DNA of 39,316 nt from Sphaerosporella brunnea. Its lineage: Eukaryota > Ascomycota > Pezizomycetes > Pezizales > Pyronemataceae. Below are positions 11,133-21,084 of this stretch, one piece after another. The notes beneath the pieces are model-generated. The model was not told the DNA's origin. It saw only the letters and a program-made list of their open reading frames with translations, and did no database searches. Every line of letters starts with the position of its first letter. Position 1 is the stretch's first letter. The stretch lies in the NCBI GenBank assembly GCA_008704415.1, contig VXIS01000396.1:1-39316 (forward strand). Reading direction: 5' to 3'. The position numbers were made by a program, and so were the translations under genes.

Positions 11133-11583
11133 TTATTCCACCGTCTCACGCTGCGCATCGGGAGCAGCATTTTCAACAACCACGGATAAGTCTACCCTGC
11201 GCTGGTCGACCCCATCGGAAGCACCCACATCGGGAATCTTGAAGACATAAACGCCGTCCTCTTTGACCTAATTTGTGACGTTAGAACAGACTTTCTCGGT
11301 GTGGAGAGACGGTTACTCACCCATGGGCACGGGAGAAGTTTGAACGTGATGTCGTTGGCCGGTGTGGAGATAGGTCCTTTTTAAGTTCGTTCTGCAACAA
11401 CAACAACAACAACCACCAGCGAGCGAAGTCCTCCGCCTCTTTAAAAGCCGTGATTCTTCCGGGTACGGAGTTAGCAGTGGCGGCCGGGGTCGAGAGAATC
11501 TCGTCAGATGTCTCAAGGGCCGGCGCAATAAACGCGCTCAACAGCGCACCGGCTTCCTCCTTGCTGCGTTTCCGAAGTGGCAT
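11133..11583 (-). pseudogene. Small conserved-looking protein gene with an apparent 1-nt frameshift
   Basis: Starting at the ATG at 11583, the frame reads MPLRKRSKEEAGALLSAF, continues to FKEAEDFARWW, a run of Leu, and QNELKKD. The next frame carries on with PISTPANDITFKLLPCPW. An intron at 11268-11320 (GTGAGT, TCTAAC branch, TAG) and a phase-0 final exon at 11133-11267 (VKEDGVYVFKIPDVGASDGV and on) follow. The two halves join sensibly if one C has been lost after AAAAAGGAC near 11370-11376. The Leu run is encoded by a CAA/TTG microsatellite at 11396-11415 that probably expanded in place. It resembles a small fungal protein of roughly 140-150 aa of unknown function. It could be a young pseudogene or a single assembly error. 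Confidence 0.6.
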
Positions 11584-12343
11584 TTGGGTCGGCGGTGATG
11601 GTGATGCAGAGAGCGTAAGTCCAAAGAGAAAGCGGAGCCAGTTCGAACGGCCACAACAAAGTCTTCGCTAGGTTTGCACCTCATAGGTTCACACCTACGA
11701 TGCGGTCCTAGGGGTCCAAGCGAAAACCCACACTCTCGTGAATCCCCACGATGGCTTCATCTCAACCTACTGGAACGATCTCTACAGTCAGCCGAGCCCC
11801 ATGTATCACTCACCATCCCCTCTTGTTATAAGGCAGAAGGTTTGAAGTGCACCGAATATCACTCGGCCCGGTTACTTCGGCAGGATGCCATGTATCCCCC
11901 GCAATATCGTCATATACCGTATTGTCGCGTATCAATACTAGAGGGATCCGGCAGGGCTTAACTTTTTGACGCTGGTGCTGGCGGCACCAGGGGATGCGAA
12001 AAGGTGATTTGTGGAGAGCAAGCTGGGGACGACCCGGAGCAGCAGATATTTAGAGTTCGGGTTGCGAGCCCCAGGGCTTAAGCGCATAGAGTTCCCAGGC
12101 TGCTTAACGGCATGTAAGTGCGTCATTGGAGAAAGGAACATCTACCTATCGTTGTAGCGCTGAGGATAGGAATAAATGTACTTAGAAAAGTTACTAACTT
12201 GAAGCTTCAGAGGGGGTACTAGCTCTCAGCCCTCACACTCGTTGTAGCACGGTAAAGCAAAGCCTTCAAAATCACTAATCGAAAAGCACAACCACCTGCT
12301 ACAAAGAAAGCCCCTCGAAAAACGGCCACCACACAACGCAACC
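11584..12343. other. Spacer
   Basis: No coding region, RNA gene or repeat could be supported. Immediately upstream of 11583 the frame stays open with a hydrophobic stretch, so an earlier start of the minus-strand gene is conceivable. Confidence 0.35.
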
Positions 12344-13046
12344 ATGCAGAACGGGCACTTTTCTCCCTCCAACTGGCCCTTTGCGCCAGAAAATGTGAAC
12401 ACGGTGTCCGTTACCAACGTGCAGGCCGCACCGAACAACGATTCGTTTTCGGTGCCTTCGGACCATACCAGCAGCAGCAGCAGCCAAACGCTTTCAACGG
12501 TTACCAGTGGCAACAGCCCTGGCGGTCCCCTGGTTCTAGGCTCTTGCCCCCCCCCCCCCAACCACCAGGCCTGGCCGGGCCCTCGGTGGCTTGGAGGCCC
12601 CCGCTTCCGCGCCCGCCTCTGAAGCTCCCCACGCCGCCCGTTGGCGTTAATATCATGTTCATCCGGGCCCCGCCCGGCAACCAGAATGATTACCATCGCC
12701 CATTCGTGTTCCCGGTGCACCAGGGCACAACGTGGATGGATTTGGCCAGCGGCCACTGCCTGTGCGACCGCGAAACGCGGCTCACGCCAACGCCGTCTTC
12801 GAGCATTGGCACACCGGCCTTGCGCCTGACTACTCGCTTGCCAACGGGGGGGTGACGGTCAATCCCGGCGCGCTGTTCGCGGGCTTTGCGCCTGGCCAGC
12901 AGATGCCCAAGCCCCGGAAAGAACACCAGCAAAATCGTCCTTGCGCTGAACTGCCTCCCGATGGTGACCATGAGCGGTTCATGAGGGAAGGATTACATTT
13001 GAGCCGGTGTATATACCCACACCCGTGCCGAGTGCGCGTTTCGTGA
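12344..13046 (+). pseudogene. Doubtful degenerate coding region, Pro/Gln-rich
   Basis: GC-rich stretch with protein-like text in all three plus frames. Frame 1 from the ATG at 12344 gives MQNGHFSPSNWPFAPENVN. Another frame gives FGAFGPYQQQQQPNAFNGYQ. After a 13-C run (12547-12559) a third gives VGVNIMFIRAPPGNQNDYH and VFPVHQGTTWMDLASGH. Later text reads FEHWHTGLAPDYSL and VTVNPGALFAGFAPGQQMP. This looks like one old gene broken by several shifts, with the C run and a CAG microsatellite as likely slippage sites. No family is recognised, and a non-coding GC-rich origin cannot be excluded. Confidence 0.3.
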
Positions 13047-13243
13047 TTCTGTAACCTCCTTCAATTATGTATAGTTAAGGGAAAGTGATAGCTAGTTACT
13101 TCCAAGTACAGTGCATCTCCCGCCCGGAGGGTAAGGATTACAGGATATTATGCCGGTACACGGGAAGAACTTCCCAAGTATGGTCGTCGAGTCAGAGCTA
13201 TGGGATGTACCCGCATTACCGGATGAAATATTTACCATTACCA

Positions 13244-13489
13244 CATTGCCGTAGAATCCCGGTAATAACGCAGTTGCGTGGCCTGAAAAGTACGCTGGGA
13301 ATAGATCGACGTCTGTACGGCCATCAAAGTAAAAAATACCCGGGCGCTGGGAGACGGGAGACGGCTTGGCCTACGTTGGGCCGTTCCTGTCGCCGCTGTT
13401 TAAAGTCTGTTCAGAACTCGCCCGCACTATACAACACACTTTGGGGGGCCGCGCAACCTGCGCTATTACCGGGATTCTACTACGGTATG
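13244..13489. repeat. MITE-like element with about 40-bp imperfect terminal inverted repeats
   Basis: The left arm 13244-13283 contains GAATCCCGGTAATAACGCAG then TTGCGTGGCC. The right arm 13447-13489, reverse-complemented, contains GAATCCCGGTAATAGCGCAG then GTTGCGCGGCC. The arms match over about 40 bp with a few single-base changes and small gaps. Total length is 246 bp. It has no coding capacity, and I could not find a clean target-site duplication. GGTAAT/ATTACC words recur just outside both arms, so the original element may have been longer. Confidence 0.65.
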
Positions 13490-13692
13490 TATGTATTACG
13501 CACTTGCAATTACCCAAGTCTACATACTTTTTTCCGCCAAACCTTGATACTAGGGCTCTTGGTACCGGTGTAGGTAGGTTAATCAACGTTTGCCCTGGTA
13601 ATCAATCTCTCACTCGACGTAACCCTCGATCCTACTTTGTACGTTGCGGTTCATAAGGAGATAGTCAATCATGAATCATCAGCTCAATGCAT

Positions 13693-15480
13693 CTAGAGCA
13701 CAAGCCTAACGCCGACGCCATTTCCCGAATACATAGTAATCTTGGCATCGAACGTGACCGGCTGGCCAACAACCTTCGGATCCTCCTCGAGCACCGCAAA
13801 CGTCTGCAGCATCCTCGCCACAAAGTAAGACGCATGGGTAAGCGCCATTTGCTCTGTGCGGCAGCGTCAGCTAGGCCAGCCCGGGAAGCGAGATGCAAAC
13901 ATACGCCCTAAGCAAATCCTGGGACCGCCATTGAACGGCAGCCAGCCCCATCCGATTTTCCGAACCCTCTCCTCGCCCCAGCGTTCCGGCCGGAAACTGT
14001 CGGCGTCGTCGCCGTAGAGGTCTTTGCGGCGGTGAAGCGCGAAGAGGCTGTAGATTACTTTTTCGCCCGGCGCGAGAGCGATGGGGCTGCTGCCGTCGGC
14101 GCCGCCGCCGTACGGGAGCGTGGTGTATTTTGTTGCGCAGCGCGTGTTGGCGTGCAGCGGCGGGTAGAGGCGCAGGACTAGTCTGTCGTCAGCGTAGAGG
14201 GGAGGGGAGAGGATGGAGGGCGGGGACCTTCGTGCAAAACCCAGCGGAGGTAGGTGATGCTTCTCAGTTCTGCCTGGGTGGGGATCCGATCACCAATGGT
14301 TTCGCGAATTGCCTGTCGCAGTTTTTTCTGCGCCTCCGGATGGCGCGCGAGGCACAGCGTGGTCCAAGAGAGCAACGAAGCGGTCGTGTCGCGTCCCGCC
14401 AGCATGACGCTGAGGACTTGGTCTTGCAGCACCCGGGGATCCTGAGAACTCTCCGAGAGAACCTCCATGAACACGTACCGTTTCTTCTTGCCGTCTTGCG
14501 GGGTGCCGGCGGTGCGAAGCTGGATTGCACGCTTTACGTAGCGCTGCACCTGCGTGTGGACGATGCTGCAGGCGTCACGGAAGAAGCGCGGGTTGTAGAC
14601 CCAGTAGAGGTTACTCAGTGCCCATCGGATGGCAATAACGCTCTGGGCGACGTCGAACGCGCCGGTAAAAGTCTGCACCGCCAATCCGCTGCCATCGTCT
14701 TTCCCCTCCTCCTCCAGCGCACCGACGGCATTGCCGAGGAGGAAGTCGGAGGATGCGTCCATGGTCAGCTTCTGGTACATCGTTTGCATATCCATGCACC
14801 GGTCCGCCGGGATGGTCTCTTCGATCCGTTGCTTCATCCGCGTGAAAAAGATTTCGAGGCGGTCGAGGTCGGCGACTGCAGCGCGGTCGAAACTGGGGCG
14901 CAGGAGCGCGCGGGATTTGGACCAGGCCGGGCCGTTCTGGGTGAAGATGGCTTCGGTGCCGAGGAGGGCGTGCATCGCGTCTGGCACCTGTCAGTCTCTT
15001 TCAACTCCCAGCCCGACAGACAGATCCAACCGCGATCGGTAGCAAGTCCAAAGTCTGTGGCTCGTCAGCGTACACTTCTTCCACGCAGCCGGGGGTAGGG
15101 TGGATAAGCACCGTCAAATTGCGTCGCCAACACCGCCTGAATGTTTCTCTGGTCCCTGGTAATGATCGTGCGCGTGCCGAACAAGCTATACGCCCACGTC
15201 TCGCCGAGAGCATCGCACATCTGCACCATGCGCAACGGCAGCCGCTGCGCTTTACTGGCTTTGACGGTCGCCAGCTGCCCGCGCAGGCCAAAGGTGTACC
15301 ACGGCTCCGGGCGCATGGGAGGGTCTTCGCAGCGCCGCCCATTGACGGTGCAAATCTGAGACTTGAGTTAGCCATTGCGGCTTGAATTCGAAGCTGGGAG
15401 CTCACCCGCTTGGCGTTGTGGGAGATCCATCGAAAGACGAATGCTCCGAGCAGCAGCGAGATTGCCGCATAGAGGATCAT
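13693..15480 (-). CDS. Cytochrome P450, CYP52-clan-like monooxygenase
   Basis: Predicted exons on the minus strand are 15480-15406, 15355-15112, 15054-15031, 14980-14228, 14177-13905 and 13853-13693, encoding 509 aa. All introns are 50-57 nt and most have GCTGAC/GCTAAC branch sites. The third exon is only 24 nt. It begins with an N-terminal membrane anchor ([16 protein letters not shown]), so the enzyme is likely ER-bound. Other motifs are [19 protein letters not shown], the I-helix AGRDTT (309-314), K-helix Glu365-Arg368 in HEVLRLYP, FRPERW, and haem ligand Cys454 in [12 protein letters not shown]. This resembles the alkane/fatty-acid hydroxylase clan (CYP52 and relatives), acting with NADPH-P450 reductase. 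The substrate cannot be read from sequence. The donor of the fifth exon's upstream intron (GTCCCC) is weak. No biosynthetic core gene is adjacent. Confidence 0.92.
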
Positions 15481-16075
15481 GGTGTGTTGGTGGACAGTGG
15501 TTCCATCACCACTTGTTGGGATGGCGGACGGGAGTGTGTTATGTATCTCTGGTATCGCGTTGGCGGCTGAGAAAGGACCAATGAATGTTCAGCATGATCA
15601 ATCCCAACAATTCGCCAATTCAGCCCTGTAACAATTGCCAACGAATGACTCCCAGCTGCAGCCAAGCCAGGTACGGCGATTCCTCCGACGAAAATTTTTC
15701 CATCGACTCGAAACGGCGGCACGGCAAGCTGCAGGCGCATCGAAACGAAAACTTGGCATTCAGTATCAGCGTCCAATTTCGGATAGCTGCAGTAAACCTG
15801 GCGAAGACATGTGCACTCACTCGCACAGCGTGCTTATGAAAGCAAAAAACAATGCATCCAAAAGACCGTATGCCCGAAGGGAAATGACAGAAAAGAAAAG
15901 CAAAGCAACGACCCAAAGCAAAGACGCAAAAAGGAATAACCTCCCCGCCAAAACGCACAGGTGCCTCTAACAAAGTGCTCAAGTAACCCCATCCAACAAA
16001 CACCGACCCCGAAAACACCAGCACACTGAAAGCCCCAAGGAAAAACAGAAAAAAAAAAAAAAAACGCCGTTCCAC
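15481..16075. other. P450 promoter and 3' flank of the histidine kinase gene
   Basis: Both neighbours are on the minus strand, so this 595-bp spacer should hold the P450 promoter and the kinase 3' UTR. A 16-A run lies near 16049-16064. No gene is supported. A frame beginning with many Phe residues is simply this A run read backwards. Confidence 0.5.
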
Positions 16076-19000
16076 TCAATTAGTAGTACCACTGGACAAA
16101 CCCTCATCCAGCGTCCGTTCCAACGCCTTAAAACTCACCGGCTTGACCATAAACGAGTCCACACCGGCCTCAAACGCTTCCCTCTGAACGCTTGTCGCGG
16201 CAAGGCCGGTGAGCGCCACGATCAAGCTCTTTTTTTGTCCGGCTTCCGCTTCGAACTGTCGGATCTCTCGTGTGGACTCGATACCGCCCATCACGGGCAT
16301 TTCTGTTGTAAGTTAGCTTGCGTTATCTTCTGTTGCGGGGGGAGGGGGGGCGTACGCAGATCCATCAAGATAACATCATACCCGCCCTTCTTCTCCGTCG
16401 CCTTGACCTTCTGCAAAGCCTCCAATCCATCCGCCGCAACCTCAAACGGATACCCCTTTCTCTTCAGAAACGTCGTGAGCAGCATGAGATTGATCTTGTT
16501 ATCCTCGACCGCCAGAATCCTGGGAAGCTGCTTCTCCTCCTTCGGCAGCCACGAGTCGGGGCCCGGAATCGGAGGCGTAGAAGGCGTGGTAAGCGTAGAA
16601 CTGGTAGAGCGTGTCAACCGCTGCTCGTCATCGTCATCGTCGTCGCTATCGGTGCTGCACGATTCCTGTGCGGTTTCATAGTCGGTGTCGGTGCACAGTT
16701 GCTGTTGCTGCCCGCGCAGTATCTCCTCCAAGCAAAACGCCATAGCCTTCTCCAGCTTCTTCGGGCCGCAGGGCTTGCGGACAAATGTTGCGGCGCGGCC
16801 GTAGAAGCGCGATGCTCCGCCGTCCATGGGTGGGTGGCCGCAAAGCACTATTACCGGCGCCGTTCCGCCCGCAAGAGACTCAAGAACTGCTGCCTGCCCC
16901 TCCTCATCGGGCGTTTCATTGACGATGACGATATCCGCCTGATCCGCCGCATCGTCATCGCGGAGCACCCGCATCCCGAAGTAATCCCTCGCATACCTCT
17001 CGATGCTCGCCCTCAAAAAGTTCGCCGCCTCGCCGGTGGGACAAAGCCGTTTCGTCTTGACGAATCTCTTGAACCCTTTCACCCCGAGCTTCAGTCCGGC
17101 AGTATTGCTTCCACGCTTGAGCTGAGCGTTGAGATTCAACGCCGCCGGCACACCGGGCACCCGGTGGAGCAGCGGCACCGACACGGTGACCTTGGTGCCC
17201 TTACCGACCTGCGACTTAACGTCGATCTTCCCCCGCAAGACCTCGACGATCTGCCGCACGATCGACATGCCGAGCCCCGCACCAGCAGCCAGCGGGTTCT
17301 CCTGCGAAAACGGCGTGAACAGCTTCGTTTTCAAAAACTCCCTGCTGATCCCCTTGCCGGAATCGGAGACCGAGATGCGCACCATCGCCCGCGGGTTCCC
17401 GTGCGCATCGGCCTCCATCTCATCGGCGCGCAGCCGCACCCGCACCCACCCGGCGTCGGTGTACTTCATCGCGTTGCCGGCGATGTTGTTGATTACCCTC
17501 TTCAGCGCGGCCGGGTGCGTGAGGAATACCCACCCGTCGCGGCGGTGGTCGATATCCAGGATCACGGTGATTTGGCTGCCGTCCTCGCGCTGCAGCAGCT
17601 GCTGCTGCGTGACGGGTGTTTCTGGCATTCCCACCACGGGCGCAGCAGAGGACTGGAACTCGGACCCGAGACAGACGCCCTCGATGATATCCTGCACCAA
17701 CGCCCCGAGATCCGTGTCCACCATCTGTGTGTACTTTGCCCCGGCCCCTGGCTTACCGATTGCGGCGGGATCCGCGACTGCTTTTGCCGCTGCCGCTGCG
17801 TCCCCGCCGGCGCTCGGCCGCCGCTCCGTGTTGGAGAGGCTGTTGAGCTTTTGGAAGTCGAGAACGTGGTTGATAGTATCGAGGAGTGTGCGGCCGCAGC
17901 TGACGACTGTGTCCACGAAGCTCCGTTGGTAGGCGTCGAGGGAGCTTTCGGCGAGAAATTCGGCGGAAGCGAGGATACCGTGGATAGGGGTGCGGAGCTC
18001 GTGGGAGATGCTGGATATAAACTCGCCTTTTGCCTTATCCGCTGCAAAAAACCATCAGCTCCACATGCCCCCAGAGAGGAGGAGAGGACGGGGCGGGGTA
18101 ACCATGGAGGATATTCAACCTCGTTGTCTCTGCCAGGATGCAGTTCGCAACGGCAGTGACAAAGCTGCCCTCGACGTCGCCGGTGAATGTCCTGGTCGCA
18201 CTGGTCCACGCGAAACACACCGCAAACAGCTTTCTGTTGTGATCCCACAGCGGAACGAGGATGACGGATTTTGCGCCGGGGAGGAACCGCCGGAGGATTT
18301 CGTCGGTGCGCGATAACGCCTGGGGTGGCGCATCGCTATCGTCTACGTGGGCCACAATCCTGCCATACTCGTTGTCCTCCACCAACTCATTCAGCGCCTC
18401 CTCGCTGAGCTCTCCCACGTCGAAGCCCAGCTGCTCGAATGAGTCGTGGCGGGAACTACAGCCACCGGCCGTTGCGGGCCCCCAACTATTCGAGCTCCCG
18501 CCGGCAGTGGCATAACCCAGGATCCCGCTGCGGCGCCGGCAGGCCTTGGGGCGTTCAGCGCGCGTGGCCTGCTCCGCCTCTTTATCGGTGGAGATGTGCG
18601 AGAACCCGCAGTTGTGGGGCCGATCGCACTCCGCTTCGGAGCCAAAAAACCCTTCGAGGTCGCCGTCGAGGAATACGACGTCTGCGTCGATGCCGTTGCG
18701 GATCAGGCTTGCGGCGCGGAAAAACATGGCGCGGAACTGCGGCTCGAAGGAGGACGTCTTTTCGTATGCCGATTTCCGACGAGGGGCGCTTTGGTCCGAG
18801 GACGAGGAGGAGGTGCCTGAGGTCGAGGCGCTCGAGTCGAAGTAGGTGCTCGTTGTGCAACTGTCATCGCGGGCACTGCTGGCTGGTGGGGTTAGCTGGG
18901 CGCCGGAGTAGAGGCAGATCGGCGGTGAGGGTGTCGGGAGCGGATGGTCGGTGGAGAGGATAACAGTTTCCATCAACGACAGCTCGGTCGGATCCTCCTC

Positions 19001-20251
19001 CTCCTCAGCTATCGGCACAACAACAACTGGGAGACTGGGTCTACGCTCTTCCGCTTTCCCTCGCTCGAGAGCAGTGGTCGGATTTTGCTTCTGGCTTTCG
19101 ATCTGTGCTTGCAGACTCTCACGTTCCTTCTGCCATTCCCTTTCCCGCTCCTTGATCATCTCGGCGAATTTCCGCTGCTGGAACATCAGCCGTTTTTCCT
19201 CCACCTTTTTTTTCCGCTCCAGCTCCTTGATCCGCCGTTGCTCCAGCATCCCCAAGTCTAACAGCCTTCCATCGCGGCGCTCCGTCATCTCCACGCCTTC
19301 CCCCGGGAGAAACCCTTCCGCGATGAACCTCGACAGACCCAGCTCCATCGCCTTGCTCTTCTTGATATCCCGCTCCCCCTGCTTAGTGACCAGATAGTTC
19401 ATGACGATGTCCCCCAGCTCACACAGCCGCATTTTCTCCTCCTCGCTCAAGCCGTCGGGCCTGGGTTCGGGATCCATCACGCACAGCGTACCGATATTAA
19501 CGCCGTTCTTGGTCCGCAGCGGCACAGCGGCATAGAACCTGTTGTGCGGCCAGCCCTTCACGAACGGCGCCACGCACAGCTGCTCGACCTTGCTCATATC
19601 CGGGATCTGGTTCAGCAGCGGCTGGTCGTCGGCCGCCTCGGGCTCCGGCGGCACCATGGAAACCGTGCTGAGGCAGAGGCTGTTGGCGGTCGGAAACGCC
19701 GTGCCGGCGCCTAGCCAGAGGTGGTCGCCGGGGTCGTGGGTGTGCGGCGCCGTGATGCTGAGGGAGCGAGTGGCCTCCGCCACCACGTAGCCCTGCGAGC
19801 CGGCGATCATGGTGACCATGGCGCGCTTCGCATTCAGCACGCGCGCGGTGTGGTTCGTGATCATGGCCAGCAGGGGGTCGTAGGAGGAGACCAGGTTCGG
19901 ATGGTATTGGTAGTCCGGGTGGCCATTAGTGGCGCAGGTGGTGTCTTTCCACGGGTCGATGCTTTGCTTGAGTTCTGCGGCTGCCGGTTGCCAGTAACTT
20001 TCGGAATTTCGTTGTGAGTTTCTGCCTGGATAAAAAAACAAAACAAAAAACAAAAAAACCCCCCCCAAAAACAAAAAAACAAAATAACTGGTAGACGGAC
20101 GGATGCTGGCTTACTTGAAGACTTCGCGGATCCGGAGCGAGCGGTGGCAGTCTCCTTGATACCCGTCGTTGTTGTTGTTGTTGTCGTTGTCGTTGGGCTC
20201 TAGCTCCTTGCTGCCACTACTCCCCGTGCCCGCGCCCGAGGCGACGACCAT
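16076..20251 (-). CDS. Hybrid histidine kinase with GAF domain and C-terminal receiver
   Basis: Predicted exons are 20251-20115, 20021-18103, 18041-16356 and 16302-16076, giving 1322 aa. The last intron (53 nt, GCTAAC branch) restores the phosphoacceptor motif MDLQMPVMGG. Domain order is a disordered Asn-rich N-terminus, a GAF domain (about 85-290; FYAAVPLRTKNGVNIGTLCV), a charged coiled coil (about 330-400), a low-complexity Ser/acidic segment, and a second GAF-like region before the kinase. Next are the H-box ISHELRTP with His699, the HATPase (NNIAGNAMKYT, DSGKGIS, GAGLGMS), and a receiver at about 1190-1316 with Asp1199, Asp1246, Thr1279 and Lys1301. It should autophosphorylate and relay phosphate to a separate HPt protein of the Ypd1 type. 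No membrane segment is seen, so it is probably cytosolic. All key residues are present. The ligand of the GAF domain is unknown. Confidence 0.94.
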
Positions 20252-20327
20252 GGTGGTGGTGGTAGTAGTAGTAGTAGTAGAAGTAGTAGTAGTAGCAGTG
20301 ATGATGGTGGTGCTGCTGCTGCTGCTG
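20252..20327. repeat. Compound trinucleotide microsatellite 5' of the kinase start
   Basis: Tandem GGT, GTA, ATG and GCT triplets lie directly next to the start codon of the kinase gene, so they form its proximal 5' UTR or promoter. A related AAC-type run is translated as the Asn tract in exon 1 (near 20166-20195). Copy number probably varies between strains. Confidence 0.8.
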
Positions 20328-21084
20328 ATACCAGTGGCCTATCCGTCGTGGTGAATTACTATTGCCTCCACCAGTTACTTTGCCGCGTCAGCCTAGATTT
20401 GGAAACCCGCTGTCGAAGGGAGTAAGCGAATCCAGTTCCTTCTCGCGCGAGTGTGCGGGAGAGAGAGAGCGGCGGATATAGCAGTTGAAGGAAGGAAGAA
20501 AGAGAGCCAAGGTCTGGTCAAGTGCGTTGCTTCCCGATCGCGAAATCAAGTCGACGCCACTTCTCGCATGGGCCGATTTTTGTCTGATGCTTGCGGGCTT
20601 GCGGATATTTTGTCTACATATGCATAGGGGGGGGGGGGGGAGGCGAGGAGCAGCTATCGACTTTTGCCTTGCTGAATCCGAGGCCCCCACCCCCAGTGCA
20701 AGGGGGGAAATTGGATTCTACCATGTATTACCACCATGTGCACACATCGGCAGTAACATTGGGGGCCATTATTCCCAGAGATAAAGAAAACCCGCTGGGC
20801 TAGTCGAACCCCCATCGATCGCACACAACCTGTAAACAAACAAAACATCGACATCGATGATCTTGCACCCGCAAATCGAGCTTTGTCGATCTGGACGGGG
20901 CTTTCCCCGCAACCCGGGATGGCAGAGACCATCGCTTCAAGCCCCCCCCCCCCCCACACCCACGGGTAATCGACAAGTAATTACCCCGGATCCAGTTTGA
21001 CAAATAATATAAAAATAAAAATAAAAAAATGGATCACTCAGGTCTTGGGAACTGTTTCATTGTTCTGTCGGTTATTTGCCTGTA
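20328..21084. other. Kinase promoter region with 14-G and 14-C runs
   Basis: No gene. A G14 run at 20627-20640 and a C14 run at 20942-20955 lie about 300 bp apart as reverse complements of each other, but their flanks do not match, so they are not arms of an inverted repeat. The stretch 21008-21029 is A-rich. Confidence 0.5.

Noticed and set aside
14130..15098. 322-codon open frame on the plus strand
   Set aside because: It is antisense to well-defined P450 exons with I-helix and ExxR motifs and has no protein features of its own.
16318..18159. 613-codon open frame on the plus strand, opposite the histidine kinase
   Set aside because: It lies antisense to clear kinase and receiver domains, is rich in Arg/His/Leu with no domain, and reflects GC-rich codon bias of the real gene.
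13693..20251. P450 plus regulatory kinase as part of a secondary-metabolite cluster
   Set aside because: No synthase, terpene cyclase, transporter or pathway transcription factor is present in the window; two adjacent genes are not evidence of a cluster.
20790..20830. GGTTCGAC-like word resembling a tRNA B box on the minus strand
   Set aside because: There is no A box, acceptor stem or anticodon arm at the right spacing. No tRNA could be supported anywhere in the window.
20627..20955. G14 and C14 runs as ends of an inverted repeat
   Set aside because: Only the homopolymers match; bases on either side show no complementarity.
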